Of a DNA stretch of 64,000 nucleotides, positions 32,904-44,208 are shown in pieces. The stretch spans positions 124,001 to 188,000 of the forward strand of contig JABACO010000027.1 in the NCBI GenBank assembly GCA_013339895.1. The letters are read 5' to 3'. The number at the start of each line of letters is the position of its first letter. Position 1 is the stretch's first letter. Below the pieces are notes generated by a model. That model searched no databases, was not told the DNA's origin, and saw only the letters and a program-made list of their open reading frames with translations. Source of the stretch: Ephydatia muelleri. Lineage: Eukaryota; Porifera; Demospongiae; Spongillida; Spongillidae. The position numbers and the translations under genes are program-made.

Positions 32904-33004
32904 CAGAGCCTTCGCCAGCAGAGTGGCCTGGGCACCAAGCTGCTTCTCTAGGCAGGATTTGGAAGCTTTCATGTCCACTACCTGATGGTCTGCTCTGCAC
33001 GCAT
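32904..33004 (-). CDS. Coiled-coil gene, penultimate recognised exon
   Basis: Minus-strand exon between CCTCTCCAG and GTGAGC, 101 bp, phase 2 exon start and phase 0 exit. It reads ACRADHQVVDMKASKSCLEK then QLGAQATLLAKAL, with leucine/alanine heptads. The intron upstream (higher coordinates) contains the long polypurine tract. Possible other exons in 32750-32900 had incompatible phases and were not called. Confidence 0.55.
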
Positions 33005-33011
33005 CTGGAGA

Positions 33012-33640
33012 GGGGAGGGGGTGGAAGAGAGGGAAGGAGAGGGTGAGGGAAGGAGAGGAGAGGCAAGGAGAGGAGCGGGAGGAGAGGAAGGAAGGGAAGG
33101 AAGGGAGAGAAGGAGATGTGAATGAAGGAGAGGAGGAAGGAGGGAGATGGAAGAGGAGGGAGGGAGGAGAGGAGAGGAAAGGAGAGGAGAGGGAAGGAGA
33201 GGGAAGGGAGGAGAGGAGAGAGAAGGAGATGTGAATGAAGGAGAGGAGAGGGAAGGAGGGAGAGGAAGGAGAGGAGAAGGAAGGAGAGGAGAGGAAAGGA
33301 GAGGAGAGGAAGGAGAGGGAAGGAAGGAAGAGGAGAGAGAGAGATAAGGAGAGTGGAATGAAGGAGAGGAGAGGGAAGGAGGAGAGGGAAGGAGAGGAGA
33401 GGGAGGAGAGGAGAAGGAGAGGGAAGGAGAGGGAAGGGAAGGAGAGGAGAGAGAAGGAGAGTGAATGAAGGAGAGGAGGGGAAGGAGGGAGATGGAAGGA
33501 GAGGAGAGGGAAGGAGAGGAGAGGGAAGGAGAGGAGAGGGAAAAATTAGGAGAGGGAAGGAGAGGAGAGGGAGAGGAGAGGGAAGGAGAGGAGAGGGAAG
33601 GAGAGGAGAGAGGAAGGAGAGGGAGAGAGAAGGAGAAAGA
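33012..33640. repeat. ~630-bp polypurine tract (GGAGA-rich)
   Basis: The + strand is almost entirely A and G, with irregular GAGAGGGAAGGAGAGG units and four interspersed GATGTGAATGAAGGAG or GAGTGAATGAAGGAG variants spaced ~110 bp apart. This hints at a higher-order repeat. Long open frames (Glu/Gly/Arg-rich on +, Ser/Pro/Leu-rich on minus) are by-products. Such tracts can adopt triplex (H-DNA) structure. Confidence 0.92.
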
Positions 33641-34109
33641 TACAAGCAAAATGGTAAATACAACAATCAATATATAAGGCACATAATCTATTCTTGACAA
33701 CTCAGTGTTGAATCACCTCAGAGTTTAGGCCTACGAGAGCATCTCAGCTAAACATGACATCTAAGCTTCACTAGGGCCTCCTCCCCTTCCTGTTTACTTT
33801 GGAAGACTGTAACCTGGCCATTATATTATTTACCAACGTATGCTCAGTGGCTGATCAATGCTCAGAACTACTAAACAAACCAACTATTCCATTTACATAT
33901 GTACACCTGCAGATACATGCGGTCTATATGCACACATGCACATGGTGTATATCCACACACATACTAAACACATACTACACACATACTACACACATACAAT
34001 CAAGTAGACTTACCTTCTTGGAATGTTCAGCTGTGAGTTGAGCTGGTAATTGTATGATTTCACCGTCAGCCGTCTTCCTCCCCCTCCTCTCCCTCATTAG
34101 CCATTTTGT

Positions 34110-34322
34110 CCTTCAGCAGTGTCTAGGCATTCTGGTGTGTTGGGCATCCTATTCCCTCAGAGCCCCCTGGTGCTCCTGTGGCCACTTCATGTTCCAATTG
34201 CTGCCTCCCCTTCCTCAGACTGGCTAGCTCCTGGCTGCCCTCCAGAGATGACACACACACTGGCCGTGCTCTGCTTGGAGGGTGGCCAACTGGGCCAGGT
34301 CCTCAGTCTCTTTTCCATCTGG
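34110..34322 (-). pseudogene. Coiled-coil gene exon with dinucleotide slip
   Basis: After the minus-strand acceptor ATATGCTCAGAG the phase-0 frame reads PDGKETEDLAQLATLQAEHG, typical coiled-coil sequence. It then breaks at a GTGTGTGTG run (about 34249). A two-base shorter run would continue SSLEGSQELASLRKGRQQLE. It therefore looks like a genuine exon damaged by TG slippage, or polymorphic. The 3' limit is not clear. Confidence 0.4.
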
Positions 34323-34708
34323 CTCTGAGCATATTGTCTGGGTGGGCGTGTCAATGGTGATATCACACTGAACAGGCAGCTGGAGATGATGGAAGAAGGA
34401 ATGATCAAACAACACAACAGCCCATGTGTGGATGTGCCCCATGAATGTTATTGCACTTTAGAACTCCATGCAGCAAAGGTGTTCTAATAATTGCCCACTG
34501 CATTCGTACTATACTACATGTAGGCTTAACAAGTGGATGAAGTATGTGTAAGAGCTGTGAATAAAAGGAATGATGACAAATCTAAGCCCCTGTTCCCAAT
34601 ACCAAATGACATGCACTTCCTTTACACACATACATGTATACACCCACACGCACACACATACATACACAAGCACACAAATAAACAAACTCATGATCAGCTC
34701 AAACTTAC

Positions 34709-34930
34709 TGTAGCCCAGGTAACATTCAGTTCCTCTCTCAACCACCTATACTCCTCCTTTGGCTGCTCACACTCCACACTCTGTTCCTGCAGTGTTCTGT
34801 TCCCCTTCAGGAGGTGTGTCTCCAGGTCATGTGACTGCTCCAGGCTAGCTGTGGTTTCTCCTAACTCCCTCATGTGACTCTTTAGATGCCCCGCCTCTTC
34901 TGATAGGCTGTGGCCCCTCCCATCAGACGA
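34709..34930 (-). CDS. Coiled-coil exon, copy 1
   Basis: A 222-bp phase 0-0 exon on minus, ending GGGCTACA|GTAAGT. It encodes SSDGRGHSLSEEAGHLKSHM, then HDLETHLLKGNRTLQEQSVE and EEYRWLREELNVTWAT, strongly charged with heptad leucines. It is a duplicate of 38128-38349 with scattered substitutions. It is part of the minus-strand gene ending at 32664. Family unknown. Confidence 0.6.
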
Positions 34931-35289
34931 CTCTCCAGAGAGATGATAGGAACACAACTATGTTACTGGCATTGCTGAGATAGACATTGTCTGGGGGATA
35001 GGGTTTGGTTGTCAGGAGGTGGAACTTGGTCACCATGGTTACTGTTGTCATGACACTTTACAAGAGCCTGCTTTGCTCCAACTGCTGGTCCCCAGTCTCA
35101 TCTTCAACAATGAAGGGAGGTAGTCTGACTGGTCACTGTCAGAAGTGGTGGACACTCCCAATGCTCTGCACTGAGAGGGGTAGGGAGAGGACTGGGGACC
35201 TGAGGGATGGCCAATAAGCTTCTGGTGGGAGTGGGAATGGACTGGGGAGGAGGTTGGCAATATCTTGAGGAAGGCAATATTTTGAGGTA

Positions 35290-35690
35290 GCCTGGAAAGA
35301 CTTTGTGTAAGTGAAATTAAAGAGGTACATCATGATAAGGTATCATGATGTACCTCTTTAATTTCACTTTCACAAAGTAACCATGGTGGGAGAGACCTTC
35401 CCTTGGATGGTCTAGGACTACTTCTTTGATGGAGCAACTTACAGGAATCAATCTATCATGTGGATCTGATCCTTTCCTTTCTTTCCTACTTTCACAAAGT
35501 AACCATGGTGGGAGAGACCTTCCCTTGGATGGTCTAGGACTACTTCTTTGATGGAGCAACTTACAGGAATCAATCTATCATGTGGATCTGATCCACATGA
35601 TAGATTGATTCCTGTAAGTTGCCCCATCAAAGAAGTACTCCTAGACCATCCAAGGGAAGGTCTCTCCCACATCATAAGGGACACTAACAC
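35290..35690. repeat. Hairpin cluster in duplication copy 1
   Basis: Two inverted repeats in series. The first is centred near 35340 (AGAGGTACATCATGATA facing TATCATGATGTACCTCT). The second is centred near 35590 (AATCTATCATGTGGATC facing GATCCACATGATAGATT, arms ~100 bp). A tandem ~125-bp duplication of the left arm lies between. The equivalent in copy 2 is 38724-38985 without the tandem duplication. Confidence 0.85.
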
Positions 35691-35926
35691 TTGGTGAGAC
35701 AATTGTGGGATCACGGGGGACTGCCCCTAAGACTGCACCATGCTCTGGGGAGGAGGTAGACAGGCTGGGGAAGAGTGTAACATGTGAGTACAACGGTTGC
35801 TTGTCTATGACTTTGCCACGTTTCCTGCATTAATTGTGGGGGTAAATAGGCCTACTGTATACTTCGGCTTTACATCACCCGGTTCCCAGACTCAGTGAGA
35901 CTACTTCTTCAAAAGCAACGCGTCGA

Positions 35927-36015
35927 AGATAGTCTCGTACCCAGATCATCCATGACGTAAGCGTTTATCGCTCGATAAACGTCATGGTGAGTCTGGGTAC
36001 GAGACTATGTCGAAG
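35927..36015. repeat. ~90-bp hairpin (TCGAAGATAGTCTCGTACCC)
   Basis: The left arm TCGAAGATAGTCTCGTACCC is mirrored by GGGTACGAGACTATGTCGA, with an inner stem TTTATCGAGCG-like segment. It is also present at about 41846-41930 in the second duplication copy, where the inner stem is partly deleted. It is a small foldback or MITE predating the duplication. Confidence 0.75.
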
Positions 36016-36211
36016 ACGATCTCAGGCCTCAGGCGGACGGTGGACATACATTATAAAAGTTCGCAGCGAAAAAGCAGCACGTGAGTTACGCGTTCGGAAT
36101 TAATCTCGCAAGCCAAACGTAATTCGTTTATCACATATATGTCTATCTATACTAATTAATTCCTGCATTAGGCCCGGAGGCCTCCAAGTGGCTACACTGA
36201 GCGCTGTCTAC

Positions 36212-36345
36212 CTCCATAGAGATGTGCACTGACCTCATCCACCACCTCCATAGAGATGTGCACTGACCTCATCCACCACCTCCATAGAGATGTGCACTGA
36301 CCTCATCCACCACCTCCATAGAGATGTGCACTGATCTCATCCACA
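36212..36345. repeat. 34-bp minisatellite, ~4 copies
   Basis: Tandem CACCTCCATAGAGATGTGCA plus CTGACCTCATCCAC units, period 34 bp. The same array is at about 42108-42250 in the second duplication copy. The period is not a multiple of three, arguing against coding function. Confidence 0.88.
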
Positions 36346-36548
36346 GCCTCCCATGGCTGATCCCTCTCCACCTGTATGTGTGTGAGTGAGTTTGTATAAG
36401 TACAGTGTAGGTGTGTGTGTGTACATGTGGTGTGTGAGTGTAGGTTTTCAGGATGTACATGTATGGTTCACCATTGTGTATCAGACACATGTATAAAGCA
36501 GACCACACACATCATGTGACCACACCCCTTACCACTTGTTGCCCACAG

Positions 36549-36711
36549 TGGGATTATCCTCCTCCCCTAACCCTACACAGGCTCCTCCCACCCTGCCAGT
36601 GGAGTGGACCCAGGTGAGGGTGTTCCAAGGCCACAGGGATGGGGTGATGCAGGTGGCACACTCCAATTATGGTACACCAGAGATAGGGAGCACCTCTGTG
36701 GGTATGACTTC
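36549..36711 (+). CDS. Possible WD40-repeat exon fragment
   Basis: Between TTGCCCACAG and GTATGA, the + strand reads EWTQVRVFQGHRDGVMQVAH and then GTPEIGSTSV. The GHRDGV and IGSTS blocks resemble the start of a WD40 blade. The next GT-AG exon did not give an obvious continuation. The second duplication copy (42440-42530) retains only the beginning, with a deletion removing most of the blade. It may be an exon of an unidentified gene or a captured fragment. Confidence 0.35.
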
Positions 36712-37790
36712 ATCCCTGTTTCATTGCCTCTCTCACCTCCCCCCTCCCCTCTCCCTTCATTCTCTCTTTTTCTTAACCCTCTCCATTTGCAATCCTCCCT
36801 CCCATTTTTTATCTTCATTTCTCTCTTCCTTTCCTCCCCTTCTCCCTCCCTCCACACACTGTGTAGGTACCTCCCTCCTGTGTCCAGGCTGCCATGGCAA
36901 CCTAGCCTTGCTGAGAAACAAATGGGGTAGTGTGTACGTATGGTCTGCAGTGCTGGTTGTGTATGTGTTGCAAATGTGTGGTATTGCGTTTTTGTGACTA
37001 CAGTGTCTGTATACACATGTAAAGTGGACTATTGTTCAAGTACACGAATCTGCATGGTGTGTGTACTGTACACATGCAAGTAATTTAATATGTGGTTGTG
37101 TGTGTGTGTGTGTGTGTATGTGTGTGTGGCTACATTGAGATTCATTTGTGTTGCACACATGTACACACTCCAACAGTCATACATACTCATAAACTCACGT
37201 ACATATACACATACAGGCAGGGGAAGGAGGTAAGGGAGGAGTGTGGGGACTAATGAGAATGCATGTAGTACAGGGTGGGGACACTTGTGTTAGGTACAGT
37301 GGGTTTGATAGAATGCTACAACTAAACACTCCTAATGTTTGCAACTGCAGATATATTCTCCATCTTTCAGCACATTTACAAATTTCAGGGCTGTTTAGGT
37401 CAGCATCGTATCAAACTTTGCTTTTTGCACCACCAATCCTACATCCTGATTATGTTACATGTACATGCACAGCAGCCGTTCACTCTTCCCCATGCCCATT
37501 TGTGACTGCAGAGCTGCGATTGGTACCAGAACACAGCTATGGGGAAGATTTGGTGTATGAGGTGACAGTGATGGCCATCCAAGAAGAGTGTGTGCAATAT
37601 TAATGTGATCACCCAGACCTTCAAGTGAACACCTCTCACCTATGTTCAGCTCTTCCAATTACATCACCTCGGTGTTAGAAGAATGACCAACATGTAGCAA
37701 CACCCTACAATCATCGAGGTATGCCCTTAAACATCTCTTTCCCATCTCCCCAACCCCTTCTCCCCACCTCTCCTTCCTCTTACCCACACC
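36712..37790. other. Intergenic or intronic sequence between duplication copies
   Basis: Pyrimidine-rich 36720-36860, a GT microsatellite near 37096-37130, then unremarkable DNA. A possible small + exon at about 37510-37560 (ELRLVPEHSYGEDLVYE between CTGCAG and GTGACA) is too short to support. Confidence 0.45.
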
Positions 37791-38127
37791 AGGCAGCTGG
37801 AGATGATGGAAGAAGGAATGATCAAACAACACAACAACCCATGTGTGGATGTGCCTCCATGATGTTATTGCACTTTAGAACTCCATGCAGCAAAGGTGTT
37901 CTAATAATTGCCCACTGCATTCGTACTATACTACATGTAGGCTTAACAAGTGGATGAGGTATGTGTAAGAGCTGTGAGTGAAAGGAAAGGATGACAAATC
38001 TAAGCCCTGTTCCCAATACCAAATGACATGCACTTCCTTTACACACACATACATGTATACACCCACACGCACACACATACATACACAAGCACACAAATAA
38101 ACAAACTCAAGATCAGCTCAAACTTAC

Positions 38128-38349
38128 TGTTGCCCTGGTAACATTCAGTTCCTCTCTCAACCACCTATACTCCTCCTTTGGCTGCTCACACTCCACACTC
38201 TGTTCCTGCAGTGTTCTGTTCCCCTTCAGGAGGCATGTCTCCAGGTCATGTGACCGCTCCAGGCTAGCTCTGGCTTCTCCTAACTCCCTCACGTGACTCT
38301 TTAGATGCCCCGCCTCTTCCGATAGGCTGTGGCCCCTCCCATCAGACGA
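38128..38349 (-). CDS. Coiled-coil exon, copy 2
   Basis: A 222-bp phase 0-0 exon, near-identical to 34709-34930. Differences include SHVRELGEARASLERSHDLE versus the Met/Thr/Gln variants in copy 1, and CLLKGN versus HLLKGN. Both copies keep open frames and the GTAAGT donor. Tandem use in one transcript would lengthen a coiled coil by 74 residues. Which copy is used is unknown. Confidence 0.6.
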
Positions 38350-39308
38350 CTCTCCAGAGAGATGATAGGAACACAACTATGTTACTGGCATTGCTGAGAT
38401 AGACATTGTCTGGGGGGTAGGGTTTGGTTGTCAGGAGGTGGAACTTGGTCACCATGGTTACTGTTGTCATGGCACTTTGTAAGAGCCTGCTTTGCTCCAA
38501 CTGCTGGTCCCCAGTCTCATCTTCAACAATGAAGGGAGGTAGTCTGACTGGTCACTGTCAGAAGTGGTGGACACTCCCAATGCTCTGCACTGAGAGGGGT
38601 AGGGAGAGGACTGGGGACCTGAGAGATGGCCAAAGAGCTTCTGGTGGGAGTGGGAATGGACTGGGGAGGAGGTAGGTAATATCTTGAGGAAGGCAATATC
38701 TTGAGGTAGCCTGGAAAGACTTGAAAGTGAAATTTAAGAGGTACATCATGATAAGGTATCATGATGTACCTCTTTAATTTCACTTTCACAAAGTAACCAT
38801 GGTGGGAGAGACCTTCCCTTGGATGGTCTAGGACTACTTCTTCAATGGGACAACTTACTGGAATCAATCTATCATGTGGATCAAATCCACATGATAGATT
38901 GATTCCTGTAAGTTGCCCAATCTAAGAAGTAGTCCTAGACCATCCAAGGGAAAGGTCTCTCCCACATCATAAGGGACACTACCACTTGGTGAAACAATTG
39001 TGGGATCACGGGGGACTGCCCCTAAGACTGCACCATGCTCTGGGGAGGAGGTAGACAGGCTGGGGAAGAGTGTAACATTTGAAAGAAACGAGTACAACGA
39101 ACTATCTATCCATGCACACGACTTACGGTTGCTTGTCTATGACTTTGCCCACGTTCCAAGCATATACAATTAAATAAAAACATTCTCTACGAGAAAGTTG
39201 GTGGGATATAGGATTTGAAGGCAATTGGTGGTGTAAAAAGCAAGGAAACAAGGTCTTATCAGAAGGGAAAATGTAATAGTCCTATATTTAGCACATCTCT
39301 AGGGCGTA

Positions 39309-41784
39309 CAGTGGGTGTTCGATTATAAGACCACCCGATTATAAGACCATAAAGTGCCGCTATCGATGTTAGAATTTACCTAAATGCAATTAAGGCCACA
39401 ATGATTATGATATGAATATTTGATTCTAAATATTCGCGTTTTTTTGGCGGGTTTGTCAGTGTGTGTAGTATGGAGACGCCTGGCTCTGCGCCTAAGGCAA
39501 AGGCAAAGAGAAAGAAGAACAGCGCTGGCAGCCCAGTAGAAGAGCAAAGAAATGAATTTCTTAAAGGTACCAGAAAGGGGAGAAGGGTGCTAGATGTACA
39601 GAAAAAGCTTGATGTCATCGAAATGCTTGATAAAGGAAAGACCCAGAGGGAGGTAGCAGCACAGTTGGGCGTATCAAAAACTCAAGTTTTAAACATTAGT
39701 CGCTGCAGAGCAGCGCTATATAAACGTCAACTTACCTCAAAGGTAGCGAAATTTGGCAAATTTGCGGACATTGACAAGGCTGTATTTGATTGGTTTTGTC
39801 GCGTGAGAACACCAGTGGGACTCCGCAAGCCTTTACCCGTATCACTAGCTGCTTTGCAAGCTCGTGCTCGCCATGAGGCAAGATTAAGAAATGTTCATAA
39901 CTTCAAAGCGTCAGATGGGTGGGTTAGGCGATGGCGTAAGCGATTTAATGTCCCACCAAGTGTTCACCTCCATGGTGAAGCGGGAGATATTTGTCTGATT
40001 GATGCTGAAAAGAAGATGGATGTTTTGCGTTCTCAACTTAGTGAGGGGGGCTATGCTTTACAGAATATATTTAACATGGACGAAACGGGGCTTTTTTACC
40101 GAGCGTTACCTAAGCGGAGTTATGTATTACCAGACGTTGATGTGAGGCAAAAAGGAAGAGGGACAAAAGCTTTGACTGCTAAGGATCGAGTGACTTTAGT
40201 GCTTTGTTGCAATGCTACTGGTACTTGTAAAGTTGCCCCATTGATGATTGGTACATCAAAAAATCCCCGCTGTTTCAAAAAACAAAGGCCACCGTTTCCA
40301 TATACCTCACAGCCCAATGCATGAAGTGATGGAGAACGCTTTAAATTCTGGTTTAATGATGTATTCCTACCCTGCATTCGAAAATGGACAGACTCCAAAG
40401 TGGCTCTCCTTTTAGATGGGTTCTCTGGCCATTGCAAAGACATTGGTGATCCTAAGGGTCAAGTCTCAGTTTTGTTTTTCCCACCTAATTTGACCTCAAT
40501 GTATCAGCCGCTTGACCAAGGCATCATTTCAGCTGTAAAGTGTACTTACAAGTATTGTGTTCTGGACAGGTTACTGACAGGCATTGATAAGTATGATGAA
40601 TTGCACCTAATGGCTAGCCACATTGTAGCTGGATGTCGAGGGCTTGAATACTGCTTACCTCCAAATCTGCTTGATACAGCTATCATCTGGAAAAAGGCAT
40701 GGGATGAATTGGACCAATCAGTTATTGTCTCTTGCTGGGTGCACTCTCATTGCCTTCCTGTTACAGATGAAGCCATTGTGGCAAGTGAACACCATGACTA
40801 TCGCAAAGCTACCACTGATAGTATTGTAACAAAAATGTGTATCAACTGAAGAGTCTTGACTTGCAATCTGACAGCACTGTTGGTACACTCCAATCAATTG
40901 GAATGTTAGATGCAGTCAGTGCTGTGGGGAAAGGGGACACCTCGCTGATGGAGAAATGGATAGACGTTGAGGATGACCAAGAAGTTGCAGCATCTATTGA
41001 ATTGCAAGTCCTTGACAAAATTTGTAGTGATTTGGATGAAGCTGCAGTTGAACAGCCTGATGATGGTGGTGGTGGTGGTGATGATGATGATGATGATGAA
41101 GGTGACAATGGCCTGGAGAAGCCTCCTGTCACCAAAGAATTCAGTGAAAAAATGTTGATGGCTGCACGTCAGGCACACTGCATTGCTGGTGAGCTCAACG
41201 ATCCACAGCTGTTATCCATTGCCAAACAGTTATGGTTGTCTGCACACAGCAAATTGATCATAGCTGGTAAAGTGTAGCTCTCTTGAACATATACCACAAC
41301 AACTTTGTATTGCTGTCTTGTGCTAGTTTGGGGACCAGCCCATAAATATGTTGGTCCCTATACTAGTTTCATTTTGTTCATTTATGGTTGAATATGTTAT
41401 CACGTGTGCAGGTGAATGTGGGATCAGGTCTCTATGCATGTATAGGGTAGGAACGTACAAAGGTCTTTATTTCAAGCGAGACCGACCTATATAAGCACAT
41501 GCAATGCGTTGATGATTGGCCGACCGGCGACCATGCATGCACAGCACCATCCTCAATCTCGTAATTTGTAGCAATGTAACGAAAGATTTGTAATATGGTG
41601 GTATCGATCGATTGATACAAACGTTTGCGATCGAGCGTATGCAGTTATTTAAAAAGTTATGTCGCGTGCACTGGATTTTCGGTACAATCCCAGTACATTG
41701 TAAACAACTGTGGTTTCTTAATCTCATCGATAGCGGCACTTTATGGTCTTATAATCGGGTGGTCTTATAATCGAACACCCACTG
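39309..41784 (+). mobile_element. pogo/Tigger DNA transposon, near-complete
   Basis: Terminal inverted repeats of 60 bp (CAGTGGGTGTTCGATTATAA inward) appear perfect, and the element is flanked by TA on both sides (39307-39308 and 41785-41786), the target of the Tc1/mariner/pogo group. The interior carries one transposase gene on + (39470-41277). It splits a segmental duplication whose other copy (35853) preserves the uninterrupted TA. Perfect ends and few lesions suggest a recent insertion. Confidence 0.95.
39470..41277 (+). pseudogene. Tigger-type transposase (two lesions)
   Basis: ATG at 39470. A pipsqueak/CENP-B-type helix-turn-helix spans residues ~35-90 (VLDVQKKLDVIEMLDKGKTQ then REVAAQLGVSKTQVLNI). 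A second DNA-binding HTH spans ~100-170 (NFKASDGWVRRWRKRFNV). The DDE catalytic domain follows, with Asp204 in NMDETGLF, Asp316 in LLLDGFSGH and Asp349 in QPLDQG. An in-frame TGA at 40322-40324 sits where relatives usually have Trp (after QPNA). A frameshift near 40837 separates a C-terminal part with an Asp/Gly-rich tract (41065-41105). It binds its own terminal repeats and cuts at TA. Inactive as read, unless the stop is read through. Confidence 0.93.
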
Positions 41785-42508
41785 TACTGTATACTTCGGC
41801 TTTACATCACCCGGCCAGACTACTTCTTCAAAAGCAACGCGTCGAAGATAATCTCGTACCCAGACCATCCATGACGTAAGCGCTTATCGCTCAAAAGTCA
41901 TGGTGAGTCTGGGTACGAGACTATGTCGAAGAAGCAACGTCGATCTCAGGCGGACGGTGGACATAAATTATAAAAGTTCGCAGCGAAAAAGCAGCACGTG
42001 AGTTACGCGTTCGGAATTAATCTCGCAAGTCAGACATAATTCACATATGTTTATCTATACTACAATTCATTCCTGCATTACATGTAGGCCCGGAGGAGCG
42101 CTGTCTCATCCACCACCTCCATAGAGATGTGCACTGACCTCATCCACCACCTCCATAGAGATGTGCACTGACCTCATCCACCACCTCCATAGAGATGTGC
42201 ACTGACCTCATCCACCACCTCCATAGAGATGTGCACTGACCACATCCACAGCGTCCCATGGCTGATCCTTCTCTACACCTGTGTGTGTGAGTTTGTGGAA
42301 GGACAGTGTAGGTGTGTGTGTGTGTACATGTGGTGTTTGTGTGTGTAGGTTTTCAGGATGTACATGTATGGTTCACCATTGTGTATCAGACACATGTGTT
42401 AAAAGCAGACCACACACATCATGTGACCACACCCCTTACCACTTGTTGCCCACAGTGGGATTCCCTAACCCTACACAGGCTCCTCCCACCCTGCCAGGGT
42501 GTTCCAAG

Positions 42509-43936
42509 GCAAGGTGTCTTCACATGGCTAGGCCATCGTGGCAAGGGTCCTCCTGCCCTCCTGACTCTCATTATGTGTGTACGTGTACATGTAAACTATA
42601 TTTAATGTAATGTGTTGAATTTTGTTTAAATTTAAATTTAAATCCAACAGAGAATCATGGCGCTTGTCAGACAGATCACATCATATTAGAGATTATTATT
42701 AAGAGAGAGAGACCACTGATAGACACATTTTAACCTGTTTGTGCTGTACAGTATGTGCTGTGTCCGCCGTTGGACATCACACAAAAAAATTCAATGAAAT
42801 AAATTTATCTTTTCCGTGGATTATTGTGGTGAAAAGGGACCTAACACCTGTTGATCCAAGGCTTGTTTTGGTTGATATTCAGAATGTCCTCTACACAGCA
42901 ATTCTTACGCACTGAGTATCAGACTATCGGTCACTTCAGAGTTGTAAGGCACTGAATTGTTCATTGTTCATTTGCCATACATTTCAAAAGAAACTGGAAA
43001 TTTTATGAGCATAATTATAGTGTCATGACAAGCATTAATCAAAGAAGACATGCAAGATCCATAGGTTTGGGTAGTTGGGTGGGAATAGGTGAAGCAATTT
43101 CTATGTAGCTCTTTCAATGACTTTGTATTGCAGGTGGCCCAAGCCATGTGTGGGTAATGGTACAGTTGTGTCTTCACATACCACACTCACATATACACTT
43201 ATAAGTATTGTTCGTACACCACAAACAACACTTACCCTCAAACACATACAAGCATGCACACACACACTCACACACCTACGATACATGCTATGGTGCATGC
43301 ATATGAGCAATTCCAAGAGATAAAATAAGCTCAATTCACCCGTCTGAACACAAAACAAAAACTCATTTACAAAGGAGTTGTGATTAGTTTAAGGTACATC
43401 TTGAAATTACATGTGAGCCACCTGGTAAGACACACCCACAGGATCATAACCGTGCACCATCTTGTGGGTTTGATGTTAGTGTGTCTGATGATGGCTCTTT
43501 GGTTTGTGGATCTGATGTTAGTGGATTCAATGTCTCTTCTTTGTGTTGTCCTCTTGTGTGACATCTGCTAGTGAGTAGAATACCACATACATGTACATGT
43601 ACATGTACAACAGAGTGATATGTGCTCATACATACACAACCTTGCATCCACAAACATGAGCCACATTGAGCATGTGACACACACACAAATGAGAGCCACA
43701 TTGATCATGTGACATACCAGCATGTGCATGTGACATACACTAGCATGAGCTACAGTACACTGATCACGTGCCATGCACTCAGAGAAACAAGCATTCCAGG
43801 TCAAAGCAACTGGTGCAGGAATATTACATGTAGTAGTATGTACCCCCGACCCCACAGACACTTGGCCATGCACAAATAAAAGCAGTACATCAACAAATAC
43901 GTACTATGGCTCACACATAGACCACCACACCTCCTA

Positions 43937-43937
<1 letters not shown>
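42509..43937. other. Non-coding sequence, nothing recognised
   Basis: AT-rich to mixed DNA with ACATGTACATGT runs near 43590-43610 and GT/CA-rich stretches. Short frames on both strands do not look like proteins. Confidence 0.5.

Positions 43938-44027
<90 letters not shown>
43938..44027. repeat. (CA)n microsatellite, ~45 units
   Basis: About 90 bp of uninterrupted ACACAC, ending at ACAAACTTCACTTC. Apparent His-Thr and Cys-Val frames through it are artefacts. Confidence 0.97.
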
Positions 44028-44030
<3 letters not shown>

Positions 44031-44154
44031 TCACTTCAAAGACGTACCGATTCTGCACAGTCAAAGCACAGGTTAGTGCGTCCTTGGTAGCCAGTCGAGA
44101 CATGCACTACATGAGAAATCAGCTTATTGATGTCATGCCGAGAGGGACACATAC

Positions 44155-44208
44155 CACTGCCGCCAGAAGACTGGCTCCCATCAGGAAGTAGAAGGTCACA
44201 TCCCACCC
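44155..44208 (-). CDS. Possible membrane-transporter exon
   Basis: Minus-strand exon between TTCCTCTGCAG and GTATGTG, 54 bp, phase 0-0, reading GWDVTFYFLMGASLLAAV, a transmembrane-helix-like segment reminiscent of the last helix of major-facilitator carriers. A following minus acceptor at 44053 (CTGTGCAG) opens NRYVFEVKF and then runs into the CA repeat. No other transporter exons were found. Evidence is thin. Confidence 0.3.

Larger units (their letters stand above)
34374..36620. repeat. Segmental duplication, copy 1 (with Tigger empty site)
   Basis: The same sequence, in the same orientation, recurs at 37791-42508. Shared parts include AGGCAGCTGGAGATGATGGA at the left edge, the coiled-coil exon, the hairpin cluster (about 35290-35690), the TACTGTATACTTCGGC site at 35853, a 34-bp minisatellite and the CAGGCTCCTCCCACCCTGCC edge. 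Copy 1 has no Tigger insertion at its TA (35853-35854). It also has a second tandem copy of a ~125-bp hairpin arm absent in copy 2. Confidence 0.88.
37791..42508. repeat. Segmental duplication, copy 2 (split by Tigger)
   Basis: Second copy of 34374-36620, interrupted at a TA by the 2476-bp element at 39309-41784. Near the insertion (39157-39306) it also carries ~150 bp resembling one arm of the foldback at 13909-14201; copy 1 has only ~30 bp at this place. Its right end is shortened inside the WD40-like segment. Confidence 0.88.

Noticed and set aside
32890..33700. Long Ser/Pro/Leu-rich and Glu/Gly/Arg-rich open frames
   Set aside because: They result from the polypurine tract, which lacks stop codons in several frames; no protein character beyond the repeat.
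35064..35115. Possible minus exon reading IVEDETGDQQLEQSRLL
   Set aside because: Donor phase conflicts with the next exon and the donor is lost in the second duplication copy.
43773..44103. His-Thr and Cys-Val repeat proteins
   Set aside because: Pure CA/GT microsatellite translation.
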